Virus record (IMG/VR): IMGVR_UViG_3300042562_001070
Location: 1 to 54,125 of that record
Origin: a virus
Strand: one strand, 5' to 3'
DNA: 54,125 nt
The translations under genes were made by a program, and so were the position numbers. Numbering within the stretch: the stretch's first letter is position 1; every line of letters starts with the position of its first letter. The notes under the pieces were generated by a model. It was not told the DNA's origin. It was given only the letters and a program-made list of their open reading frames with translations, and made no database searches. Shown here piece by piece: positions 35,645 to 44,305 of the stretch.

Positions 35645-36210
35645 TTACTATAAATAGAAATCTATAAATAAGCCCCAGTTTTATTTAGTTGGGTCTAATA
35701 AATGAAAAAACAATTAAGTCTATACTTATATTTGGCTCAAGTTTTCGCATTTGGATTTGTGTGAGCCCGATTAACTCGACGACTTCCTACTGTCCCCCCC
35801 AAATACCGCTCGAATAATAGGCCGTCGCGCGACCGACGAAAACGACCGACCAGATCTAGCCGCAAAATATTCAACCAAACCTATTATTGGGACCACCAGC
35901 CCCCGCCCGCCTTTCCCTTTTTCGAATGCGACGCAAGACCTGCAGTAGTTGGACCTCGATATTTTTATACTAGAATGTATAAACAAAGAATCCACTTATT
36001 TTACAAAAACATAATCACATTTTATAGATAGGCCACGCACATAAAAAACAGAGTAAGGGTCGACCTAGTCTTTCGCTCGCGGGGCACATTTATTTTCGAC
36101 CCGGGTTTTAGTTACTCGGTCTGCATTTCTACCCATATAGAGAAAAATTATTGGAGTCGACTGATATAAAAAGGAAATTTATAATTTATATTTTCTACAA
36201 ATTATAATAA
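35645..36210. other. Intergenic region, no supported gene
   Basis: GC-richer patches around 35790-35960 give a 74-codon minus-strand frame (35771-35995) of low-complexity Ser/Arg character with no family resemblance. The last 50 bases are AT-rich and form the leader of the 36211 gene. Confidence 0.45.
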
Positions 36211-36402
36211 ATGTGTTCTACCGATCAATACGAAAATAATTGTTGTTTCGCCGATCTCGATAATTTTTGCGAATGGGAAGACCCCAATGATTGCAGTTTG
36301 TGTCAATCCATCAGATCAGAAAATTACTGTTTTTTCTGGCCGAGTACAGAAAAATGCGTTTACTGCAAGAAATCAGAATGTTGTGAACCAAAAGAAAATT
36401 AA
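36211..36402 (+). CDS. Small cysteine-rich protein
   Basis: 63 residues with 11 cysteines (2, 11, 12, 20, 28, 31, 40, 49, 52, 57, 58) and many acidic residues. It could be a disulfide-knotted or metal-binding peptide; there is no signal peptide. Start supported by the leader ACAAATTATAATAAATG, seen at several genes here. No family recognised. Confidence 0.62.
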   Translation: MCSTDQYENNCCFADLDNFCEWEDPNDCSLCQSIRSENYCFFWPSTEKCVYCKKSECCEPKEN

Positions 36403-36504
36403 GCCTTGGTTCTTGGTATGCAGATCTGGTGGTATCCAGCGATATCCATCAAACGGCAATATTTTAAAAATTTATAATTTTTTTATATTAATATATTATA
36501 ATAA

Positions 36505-36801
36505 ATGGATAATTCTTCTTCATTCGATATGAATTCTTATGTAATAACAATGCTAGCATTGAATTTGGCAGTTTCCGTGGCTGGGTTAGGCTACGCCGCA
36601 TTGAAGTTACGCGCGTCCGAATCGTGCCCAGCTCTTCCGTCCAATCCCGCCCCCGCCTCCGCGACTGCCGCTTTGTCAACAACGCAGAAGTTGTCGAGTA
36701 CTTCTGCTTTATCGGCCACTTCCGCTTTGTCGGCCACTTCTGGTTCAACCGCCGCTGCCACTGCCAACGAATTCAATCAATCCATTCGTCGCTTATTATA
36801 A
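36505..36801 (+). CDS. Small membrane protein with Ser/Ala/Thr-rich tail
   Basis: 98 residues. A membrane segment (YVITMLALNLAVSVAGLGYAA, 12-32) is followed by Pro/Ala and Ser/Ala/Thr repeats (SSTSALSATSALSATS, 64-79) and an NEFNQSIRRLL end. Leader ATATATTATAATAAATG. The Ser/Thr-rich tail would suit O-glycosylation (inference). An overlapping opposite frame is a shadow of the repeats. Confidence 0.62.
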   Translation: MDNSSSFDMNSYVITMLALNLAVSVAGLGYAALKLRASESCPALPSNPAPASATAALSTTQKLSSTSALSATSALSATSGSTAAATANEFNQSIRRLL

Positions 36802-36828
36802 TACTCGACTGAATTATAACCGCGTTTA

Positions 36829-36852
36829 TTTTTATAAATTAATTTATAAAAA
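36829..36852. terminator. 24-bp perfect AT palindrome
   Basis: TTTTTATAAATT followed by its exact complement AATTTATAAAAA, 28 bases after the stop of the 36505 gene. Probable 3'-end hairpin. Confidence 0.55.
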
Positions 36853-37980
36853 TGTTTTATTTCGTCACCGCCGCTAAAACCCAAGTCATATTTAGTCCGG
36901 TCTACTGGATACTATTGATTTGGGCGTTCAACAAGTCTACGGTAAAGAAAAACTCCCCGAGGAAGCCCAGCGAAGCGAGAAAGCCAGATTTACGTCAAGG
37001 ATAGCACAGAAAGGAGATAAGAAAATAATAAATAAATTTTAAAAAATTTATTTATTGAAAAAGGAAAAGGAAAACCCGTAAACCCCCGATTTCGACTTGT
37101 TTGTTTACGGAAAAGGAAAACCTGCGATTCAAGGAAGAAAAGATATTTAAAGATAATATTTTTGTTTACGGAAAAGGAAAACCCAGATTTTTGTTTACGG
37201 AAAAGAAACCCCGTGAAGCGAGGAAACGACGAAACAGAAAATAATAAATCCGGGTTTACCAAAAAGGAAAACCCAGATTTTCGACTTGTTTGTTTACGGA
37301 AAAGGAAACCCGTGAAGCGAGGAAAACCCGCGAAGCAAGGAAAATAGGAAAAAAGAAGACAAGAAAAAAAACAGGAAATAATAAATAAATTTTTTAAAAT
37401 TTATTTATCAAAAAAGGAAAACCCGCGAATCGAGGAAACCAGGAAAAAAGAAGACAAGAAAACAGAAAATAATAAATAAATTTTTTAAAAAGAAAACCCG
37501 CGTATCGAGGAAAAAGGACAACACCAACCCCCTTTTTACGACTTATTTGTTTACTAAAAGGAAACCTGCGAAGCGATGAAAAAGGAACACAACTTACGGC
37601 AATGATAATATTTTCTCATTTGTTTACGGAAAAAGAAAACCCATGAAGCGAAGAAAACAGGAAAAAGAAAAAAGAAGAAAAGAAACAAAAACGATTGGCA
37701 AACAAAGATACACCTAAATCAAAGAAAGAAGAAACCGACGAAGTTCCAAAAGGATGGAACCCGGTCTAGAAGAGTCCTTAAACGGGCCAATAAAATATAC
37801 TAACCATTGCAGTGAAATAGTATAATGCCATCGGGGGTGCTTTTACACTATTTACACTATTTAGACTATCGATAAGGAGAAAAGGAAAATGACAAAGTTT
37901 TTATTTTTTATAGGTCCGTTAATGGAATCTTGTTTTTGTTTTTAGTCGGTGTATTTTAATTTAAATCTTCACCGGTGTAA
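36853..37980. repeat. 1.1-kb intergenic array of palindromic and A-rich repeats
   Basis: No gene is supported. Units of GGAAAACCCGCGAAGCGAGG and TTTGTTTACGGAAAAGGAAA recur at least ten times, and an AAATAATAAATAAATTTT/AAAATTTATTTATT hairpin recurs near 37025 and 37375. From about 37766 the block CTTAAACGGGCCAATAAAAT matches 25448-25525. Frames here (for example 37162-37347) are repeat-derived. Confidence 0.7.
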
Positions 37981-38469
37981 ATGTTTGTTATTCTATATTA
38001 TTCTAAAATAGTATATACACTTATTTTAACTTTATTATATTCCGAAAAAGAAGTATTTTTAATATTTGTATTGATAAAAATATCGGAAATAATAAAAAAT
38101 AACTTTAACCATAAAAACATCCATCATATGAAAGAAGACACTACCGGTCCAAAAGACACTACCCATATGAAAGAAGACACCGCCGCCCTAAAAGACACTG
38201 TCGGCCCAAACGACCCTGTCGGCCCAAACGACCCTGTCGGCCCAAACGACCCTGTCGGCCCAAACGACCCTGTCGGCCCAAACGACCCTACCTATATGAA
38301 AGAAGATACTCCCATTGTGAAAATTCCAAGAAGATCGAATAGAATATATTTGAAGAAAATTGCCAACAGTTATTACTTTAATAAATATATATTCTTCCGA
38401 TACGACTGTAACAACTGGAAATTTATTATAGACGATAAAAAAGATGAAAAGATGAAGGTCCGCATATGA
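37981..38469 (+). CDS. Hypothetical protein with VGPNDP repeats
   Basis: 162 residues from ATG. A hydrophobic start (YYSKIVYTLILTLLY, EVFLIFVLIKI) suggests a membrane anchor. HMKEDTTGPKDTTHMKEDTA is followed by five VGPNDP units coded by an exact 18-bp DNA repeat (38200-38289). The C-terminus PRRSNRIYLKKIANSYYFNK is basic. Function unknown; the repeats look recently expanded. Confidence 0.6.
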   Translation: MFVILYYSKIVYTLILTLLYSEKEVFLIFVLIKISEIIKNNFNHKNIHHMKEDTTGPKDTTHMKEDTAALKDTVGPNDPVGPNDPVGPNDPVGPNDPVGPNDPTYMKEDTPIVKIPRRSNRIYLKKIANSYYFNKYIFFRYDCNNWKFIIDDKKDEKMKVRI

Positions 38470-38576
38470 AAATATCAAGCGATGAAAATATCAAGCGATG
38501 AAAATATCAAGCGATGAATTTAATTGCGTCAGACTATTCATTAAATTATATTAACCACGAATGATCTAGAATATTC

Positions 38577-38606
38577 AAAATTCAATAAGATATCTTATTG
38601 AATTTT
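38577..38606. terminator. 30-bp perfect palindrome
   Basis: AAAATTCAATAAGAT followed by its exact complement ATCTTATTGAATTTT. It lies between the VGPNDP gene and the IS607 remnant, after three short ATGAAAATATCAAGCG-type direct repeats (38466-38516). Confidence 0.6.
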
Positions 38607-38750
38607 AAACAAATATATAGTTTTCGGTATATATTATCCGCCGGTGACTGCGAAGGAGGTTTACAACTGTTGGTGTTATTAACCTACATCTAGATAGATG
38701 CAATTTAAATTGTTTATTTTGGTTCAAAGACATACTCATACTATATATTA

Positions 38751-39425
38751 ATGAATGAATTCGATATTGAAAATGGATTTATTACGCCTAAAGAAGCAAG
38801 AGAATTATTACTTCGTACCGGCAAATAAAACACTTCGTATTTGGGCTGACCGCGTAGCGGCCCGAAGGGGAGGAAGGTAAGATTGGTTCCATTAGGACTC
38901 CATCCAACATCAGAAGATATAATTCTAAAGATATTAAAAGAATTCTTAATGGCGGTATTAATCCTCCCGAAAAACAAAAAATATGTTACTGTAGCCCGCT
39001 TAGCGGACCCCCAAAACAAATGGATGACCTTAAAAGATAAGAGGATTTTTTTAGACCTCTGAAAGAGCACCCTTCGTATGACGTGGTTACAGACATTGGT
39101 TCTGGGTCCGTGAACGGAGGAAAAGAAAAGGCCTTAAAACCATTTTGGAACAATCAATGCAAGGAAATATCTCAGAGATTGTGGTTGCCCACAGAGATAG
39201 ACTGTGTAGGTTCGCCTTTGACCTTTTGGAATACATCTTCTTTGCAAATGGAGTCAAACTCCTGGTTCTCAATGAAACAAAGGGAGAATCATCAAGTAAA
39301 GATCTCGCAGACGACCCAATTTTCAATGGGTCCATTGTACATATCTACTCCTGTAGAGAAATGGGAAGAAGAAGGTATAAGAGCAAAGAAAATAAGACTA
39401 TACCCGAGTGCAGACCAGAAGACAA
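38751..39425 (+). pseudogene. IS607-type serine recombinase (tnpA), broken
   Basis: The start reads MNEFDIENGFITPKEARELL, the MerR-like DNA-binding head of IS607 TnpA, then TLRIWADR. A later frame has PKQMDDLKRQEDFFRPLKEH and VTDIGSGS, and another gives EQSMQGNISEIVVAHRDRLC, RFAFDLLEYIFFANGVKLLV and IYSCREMGRRRY, the serine-resolvase core. At least three frame changes occur. Palindromic elements interrupt it: GACCGCGTAGCGGCCCGAAG (38849-) and CCCGCTTAGCGGACC (38996-), the latter at the place where the catalytic-Ser motif YxRVSS should be. Confidence 0.8.
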
Positions 39426-40600
39426 TATTAAGAAATTGGATGGGGGCGAGTCGCTGAAAGCGAGTCTATAATAGGGTTTTAGCTTCAATAAATAATGGAG
39501 AAAAAATAAATTCTTATGAATTAAGAAATAAATATGTTACTAGTAAAACAAGAGATGGACAAAATAATCCATTAATAAAAGAATGGGAGAAAAAAATACC
39601 TAAGGATATTAGAAACGGAGCAATTCGAGACCTAGTAAAGAATTATAAAGTATGTTTTTCTAACAAAAAAAATAAAAATAAAAATTTTAAAATGAAATTT
39701 TGTAGCGTAAAAGATTCTCCGAGTATAGAAATTCCAAATACATCTATATCTATAAAAGATAATAAAATATATATATACAAAAGTATTCTTAAAAAAGGAA
39801 TACGAACAGGAAAAAAACAATTGAATAATTTAACTATTGATTATTATTGTAGATTACAAATTATAAATCCAGTAAAACTGGGGTATTTAATTGTTCCATA
39901 TAAAAAAGAAAAAATAAATATTGAAGAAAATAATGATTCAAGATACGATTTTTGTTCTTTGGATCCAGGAACAAGAACATTTCAAACCCACTAGTGGCTC
40001 CAGCCACACAGTGGGTTTACAAATTAAAGTAAACAAATATAAAATAAAATCATATAACAATAAGAGTGATCCCACTTCGTGGCATTAAGGAAACAGAAAA
40101 AAATAACAAGAAAAAGACATAAAAGGAGGAAAAGAAAAATATTTTCAAAAATAACAAATTTAATAGATGATATGCATTTTAAAACCCACAAGGTGGTAAC
40201 AAAAACCCACAAAGTGGGTTATTATACCAGTATTTCAGAGTAAAAACATTGCTATGAAATCCTATCTTCGATAGAGAATAGAGCCCGGTGAAACCAGGGA
40301 TGCTGTACCTCTTCGAGGGCAGAATAAGATTACAAGCGAATGGATCGCTTAACAAATGTCGCTATTTTTAATAGGTCCGCTTTGCGGGCACTGAAGAATA
40401 CACTTCAAAAACATGCGGAGCATGTGGGTTGCTTAATTACGTCGGTAAATCTGAAATTTATCTACGTAGTAGGTAAAACAATAATAGATAGAGATATTAA
40501 TGTCGCAAGTCTTCTACGAAGCAGCAATAAAAAGACTTTCCGAGTATAAAAACAATAAAGAAATAGGAAAGGAAAATATTAATATTATTACTTTATAATA
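39370..40600 (+). pseudogene. IS607-linked TnpB (Fanzor2-like), broken
   Basis: Pieces in several frames follow TnpB order: KKIRLYPSADQKTILRNWMG, then KMKFCSVKDSPSIEI, LGYLIVPYKKEKIN, the RuvC-I motif FCSLDPGTRTF (about 39953-39985), and at the end IDRDINVASLLR (about 40487-40522) with the last catalytic Asp. A palindromic GTGG(G)-type insertion follows RuvC-I and another piece repeats CCCACAA.GTGG. The zinc-ribbon region is shifted. Ancestral role: RNA-guided nuclease of the IS607 element; now dead. Confidence 0.78.
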
Positions 40601-40708
40601 AATTAATACCCAATCCTTCGGAAGCCGAAGGCTATGGAGCTACACATGGGTTAGAGGCACCCGATGAATTCGGGGATAGATACAATCTTTAATTTAAAAT
40701 TCAATTGT

Positions 40709-41251
40709 CTATCTTTGTATGCTGGCTAACGTAGCGGTATTCCATTTTATTAAATCAGAAACGGTAATTTCTTTTTGTTTGTTGTTTTTTTCTATCAAAA
40801 TACAGATCCTATTGTTTACATTTAAATATGATGTTTTTTTAATTTTGGAAAACATCCACCCGCAGTTACTTTCGTCCGAATTAAGTTTATCCGAAAGTTT
40901 ATCCGAAAGTTTATCCGAAAGTTTATCCGAAAGTTTATCCGAAAGTTTATCCGAAAGTTTATCCGAAAGTTTATCCGAAAGTTTATCCGAAAGTTTATCC
41001 GAATTAATTCTTATTTGAAATGGTTCTTTTATTCCAATAGAATGAACTGATCTTATAATAAAATATTTGTAATTATACGACAGATTTTTACATTTAATAT
41101 CATTGCATACAAAATAACCCATCGTCGACAAATAATTTAATCCGACTGCTTCTTCGCCTAATTTTATTTTGCAAAAAGAACAAATTCCCATTTTTTGGAA
41201 AATAATACACAAAGATGGGATTAATTCGCATTCATTTTCTACGATTTCCAT
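40709..41251 (-). CDS. Zinc-motif protein with ten SDKL repeats
   Basis: 180 residues from ATG. A likely zinc site CSFCKIKLGEE (24-34) pairs with a later CNDIKCKN. Ten exact SDKL units (85-124) are coded by a 12-bp repeat (40884-41003). The ending NNRICILIEKNNKQKEITVS and DLIKWNTATLASIQR is ordinary coding sequence. It resembles small zinc proteins common in klosneuvirus-like genomes; function unknown. Confidence 0.7.
   Translation of the reverse strand: MEIVENECELIPSLCIIFQKMGICSFCKIKLGEEAVGLNYLSTMGYFVCNDIKCKNLSYNYKYFIIRSVHSIGIKEPFQIRINSDKLSDKLSDKLSDKLSDKLSDKLSDKLSDKLSDKLSDKLNSDESNCGWMFSKIKKTSYLNVNNRICILIEKNNKQKEITVSDLIKWNTATLASIQR
40884..41003. repeat. 12-bp in-frame microsatellite
   Basis: Ten units of AGTTTATCCGAA in the coding strand complement. 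Divisible by three, so copy number can change without breaking the gene. Confidence 0.9.
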
Positions 41252-41627
41252 TTATAATATATAGTATTACACCGACCGGAAAGAAAATTGCGACCTTTAT
41301 AGTGATGTAAATGCACCCAAATGGGGTTTCTCCGTTATTATTCTTTTACTCTCGATTACCCGACTTTTTGGTCGGTGTAACTGAATTTTGTATTATTAGA
41401 GTATTATTAGAGTATTATTAGAGTATTATTAGGCCGTGGTTTATTGACTTATATATTTCCTGTTTGTATCCGACCCATAAATCAAAACTAGATTTTTATT
41501 TTATTTTTAAGGGAGAGAGTTCTTTTTTTTCTAAACTCGAAAATTAGTAAAATTAGTAAAATTATTATTTCAAAGTTTAATTTTTAATTAAAAATTAAAA
41601 ATTAAAAATTAAAAATTAATATTATAA
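41252..41627. other. Intergenic region with repeats
   Basis: Holds CGACTTTTTGGTCGGTGTAACT (41360-41381), shared with 25557, a four-fold AGAGTATTATT unit (about 41395-41435), and TTTTTAATTAAAAATTAAAA repeats leading to the next start. No gene seen. Confidence 0.6.
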
Positions 41628-42146
41628 ATGAATAACCGATGCAATTGCACAACCGCAAAAAACAAACAATGTAAAAATAAAGTCCAGGATGGCACTAAAT
41701 TTTGTTATATTCATCGAAATACTGGGATAAGCCCATGTTCAAAACTAAGGAAAATATCCAGTCCTTTCCCATCAGGACGTCGACCTTCCCCGATACGTCG
41801 TGTTTCTCCATCGGGACGTCGACCTTCCCCGATACGTCGTGTTTCTCCATCGGGACGTCGACCTTCCCCGATACGTCGTGTTTCTCCATCGGGACGTCGA
41901 CCTTCCCCATTGGCATCCCGTCTTTCCCTATTGAATCTCTTTCTTTCCCCAGCACGTCGTCTTTCCCCGGCACATCGTCTTTCCCCGGCACATCGTCTTT
42001 CCCCGGCACGTCGTCTTTCCCCGGCACGTCGTCTTTCCCTATTGAATCGCTTTCCTTCCCCATCATCGCATATTCCTTCTCCATTTTATCACCGTCAATC
42101 CCCGCCATTTTCCCCTAAAATGCCCCGGGATATCTGGACCTATTAG
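41628..42146 (+). CDS. Cys/His-motif protein with Arg-Pro-Ser repeats
   Basis: 172 residues. The N-terminus has C7-x7-C15-x10-C26-x2-H29 (CTTAKNKQC, FCYIH), a short zinc-knuckle-like motif common in giant-virus small proteins. Three SGRRPSPIRRVSP repeats (39-bp DNA units, 41770-41900) and then five ARRLSP/AHRLSP units (18-bp) make a very basic tail resembling SR-type or protamine-like segments. Nucleic-acid binding is plausible. All frames of the repeats are open, so overlapping frames are shadows. Confidence 0.7.
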   Translation: MNNRCNCTTAKNKQCKNKVQDGTKFCYIHRNTGISPCSKLRKISSPFPSGRRPSPIRRVSPSGRRPSPIRRVSPSGRRPSPIRRVSPSGRRPSPLASRLSLLNLFLSPARRLSPAHRLSPAHRLSPARRLSPARRLSLLNRFPSPSSHIPSPFYHRQSPPFSPKMPRDIWTY

Positions 42147-42323
42147 GGGAATATATTTTTATTTTTTATAGTCGCATTGTGCGTGTCTCGCGTAAACAAC
42201 TTTTTGGTCTGTAATAAAAAGAAAAATGATGTATTCAACCGCCGTTTTTAGCCGTATAACGTGGATAAAACAGATATAGAGTAAATAATAGAAGTTATTT
42301 TAAAGATTTATATAATATTATAA

Positions 42324-43031
42324 ATGGAATATTATATCGATTTTTTTTCAGATTCTAATATTAGTTATATTTTTATGTCTGGGTTTACTACTTTTTGCAA
42401 TTTTTCGTTTTTTTTATTAAACTTAAACACTATAAATTACAACAAGAAGTTGACAGACCTAAAATTATCGCAAACTTTTGAACATTTACCGTTTTGTTTA
42501 AATAAAAAATTTCACGATGATCCAGCAAAATGGATTTCAGATTCCACCGACGATCCGTCGGATTTTGAAACTGGTGTTATAGTTACGTCAGATGGAAAAG
42601 ACTATCTTACGTCAAATGAAGTTATATTAGGTGAAAAAGACTATGTTATGACAGATAGAAAAGACGATGTTATGCCAGATGGAAAAGACGATCTTATGAC
42701 AGAAGGAAAAAACAGTTTCGTGGATAAATCGACCGAATATTCATCCGTGTGTTCAACTATATTTTGTTCTCGGTTTGAAAAAAGTGACCGCTTTAGCGGC
42801 GCCGAGGGTGACCGCTTTAGCGGCGCCGAGGGTGACCGCTTTAGCGGCGCCGAGGGTGAAACTCAACTTTCAGACCTTTATTCAAATTCTTCTTTTTATT
42901 CAATCGATTCCGAGGACGAAAAAAAAATAAAAAAAATCAAGTCGAAAATGAAATCTCTTAAATCGAAAATTAAAAAGATTAAACTTAATGCATTAAAAAG
43001 ATCGAATCTAACTATGCTTTGTAGCCGTTGA
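42324..43031 (+). CDS. Hypothetical protein containing three palindromic DRFSGAEG units
   Basis: 235 residues. A hydrophobic N-terminus (ISYIFMSGFTTFCNFSFFLL) may be a membrane segment. Acidic repeats of the KDDVMPDGKDDLMTEGK type follow (about 105-130). Residues 155-178 are three DRFSGAEG units coded by an exact 24-bp repeat (42784-42855). The same peptide and DNA occur in the KilA-N protein at 478-2376. The C-terminus is a Lys-rich coiled coil (IKKIKSKMKSLKSKIKKIK). Leader TATAATATTATAAATGG. Function unknown. Confidence 0.68.
   Translation: MEYYIDFFSDSNISYIFMSGFTTFCNFSFFLLNLNTINYNKKLTDLKLSQTFEHLPFCLNKKFHDDPAKWISDSTDDPSDFETGVIVTSDGKDYLTSNEVILGEKDYVMTDRKDDVMPDGKDDLMTEGKNSFVDKSTEYSSVCSTIFCSRFEKSDRFSGAEGDRFSGAEGDRFSGAEGETQLSDLYSNSSFYSIDSEDEKKIKKIKSKMKSLKSKIKKIKLNALKRSNLTMLCSR
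42784..42855. repeat. 24-bp palindrome-bearing repeat, three units
   Basis: Unit GTGACCGCTTTAGCGGCGCC plus GAGG; CCGCTTTAGCGG is an interrupted palindrome. Exact copies in tandem and in frame. Related single copies are at 319-335, 1519-1545, 3246-3275 and about 16715. Confidence 0.9.
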
Positions 43032-43058
43032 TATTTTTAAATAAAAAATTTAAAAATA
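43032..43058. terminator. 11-bp AT stem-loop after stop
   Basis: TATTTTTAAAT, five A, ATTTAAAAATA, beginning directly after the stop of the 42324 gene. Probable 3'-end hairpin. Confidence 0.55.
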
Positions 43059-43264
43059 AGTACCGGGTTGAACCTATATACGGTAGTTCTATTAGTCCCA
43101 TGGATTTTTCTTTGTTCGACCACCTTGTGTTTTTATTTTTAATTTAGATTTAGATTACTCGCGACTTTTTTCAAGTTATTGGATCTGGCACATAGAGCAT
43201 ATAAATACTTGTTTTTAAATTCTTCCATGCTAAATGTTGTCGCTATCAAACTACTAAACTATTT

Positions 43265-43425
43265 ATTTTAGTTAAGACTGAATTCTGTATTGAAAATGGT
43301 TTATTATGCCTAAAGAAGCGTACCATAAATAAAACACTTCGTATTTGGGCTGACCGCGCGATAGATATTATAAGTTTATCTTGTGCAGTTGGTATCTGGC
43401 TAACGTAGCGGTATATAATAGTGCA
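43265..43425 (+). pseudogene. Third IS607 tnpA head fragment
   Basis: GAATTCTGTATTGAAAATGG, TTTATTATGCCTAAAGAAGC and AAAACACTTCGTATTTGGGC match the TnpA N-terminal region at 38757-38850 with deletions. After GCTGACCGCG it diverges. GGCTAACGTAGCGGTAT at its end also occurs at 40722. Confidence 0.65.
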
Positions 43426-43559
43426 TAAAAAGAAAAAATAATGCAAATTACAAAAACTTTAACTAAAAGATTTATATTTTCAAATATAAATCTATCATAA
43501 AAATGTCGCACGATAAATAGCCGCTATAATTTAGGAAAGTTGTTTTTCAAGTTTTTCCT

Positions 43560-43765
43560 ATTTCATTAAGATTATTTATTCCTAAAATTATCCCCACATC
43601 GATTGCTCCAAACACCGGGTCTGTATAACTAATTTACACCGGGTCTGTATAACTAATTTACACCGGGTCTGTATAACTAATTTACACCGGGTCTGTATAA
43701 CTAATTTACACCGGGTCTGTATAACTAATTTACACCGGGTCTGTATAACTAATTTATTTTCGAAA
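43560..43765. repeat. Bro-N gene fragment expanded into a 24-bp tandem repeat
   Basis: 43575-43622 (TATTCCTAAAATTATCCC..ATCGATTGCTC.AAACA.CGGGTCTG) matches 45850-45903 of the Bro-N gene. The end of that match, ACACCGGGTCTGTATAACTA plus ATTT, is then repeated six times (43612-43755). A decayed Bro-N piece whose end has amplified; no coding. Followed by CGAAATTTAAACGCCGGTTT, distantly like the transposon inverted repeat. Confidence 0.7.
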
Positions 43766-43807
43766 TTTAAACGCCGGTTTATTATAAAAATTTTATTTTT
43801 AAACAGA

Positions 43808-44305
43808 TTATTTTTTCTTTTTTCTGCACAGTTTACACTTTTTTTTATACCCGTCGGAAATTGTTCTGTCTTTTGGAAAATTTTTTTTTTCTTTTATTTC
43901 TAAACAACTCAAACATTGCAGAAATTCGTCAGCGTTTGGATAACAATATATGCATTCGTCTTTATATTCGTCATTAATCGATGCGTTGGATCGATCATTT
44001 CTAAAAAAAAATTTTTTATTGATTTGTTTTTCGCATTTTATACATTTTTTGAAATTATCTGGATATAAAATAATTTTGTCTACATGTCTTTTTTTATTTC
44101 TTTCTATTTTGCAACAATCAACGCAGTAACAATGCAACCCGTCTAAATTTCCTTTGTTTATACAATACGAAGACGCTTTTTTAATTTCTTTGCATCTAAA
44201 ACATTGTTTTGACGGCCCATTTACCTCAACATGACATTTTTTACATATTGCCGAATATTCAATTTGGGTTAAATTTATTGTATTTATTTTATAAAAATTT
44301 TTCAA
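43808..44305 (-). CDS. Zinc-cluster C-terminal part of the Bro-N/T5orf172 gene
   Basis: 165 codons with no ATG start (first codon TTG). The frame overlaps the end of the upstream gene by four bases. Repeated zinc modules are visible: CKKCHVE, CFRCKEIKKASSYC, CVDC, CIKCEKQINKKFFF, CIYC, CLSCLEIKEKKNFPKD and CKLCRKKKK. They continue the module series at the end of the 44302-45987 protein (CSTCKEIKHVHNF, CKFCRK, CGKC). I conclude both are one gene of about 725 residues, split by an indel in the six-T run near 44305-44310. The modules resemble those in phage/virus endonuclease VII-like proteins. Confidence 0.7.
   Translation of the reverse strand: MKNFYKINTINLTQIEYSAICKKCHVEVNGPSKQCFRCKEIKKASSYCINKGNLDGLHCYCVDCCKIERNKKRHVDKIILYPDNFKKCIKCEKQINKKFFFRNDRSNASINDEYKDECIYCYPNADEFLQCLSCLEIKEKKNFPKDRTISDGYKKKCKLCRKKKK

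Noticed and set aside
36591-36776. Minus-strand Val/Ala/Asp-rich frame
   Set aside because: Shadow of the Ser/Ala repeats in the 36505 membrane protein.
43612-43755. Possible CRISPR-like array
   Set aside because: Six 24-bp units directly abut with no spacers; it is a plain tandem repeat from a Bro-N fragment.
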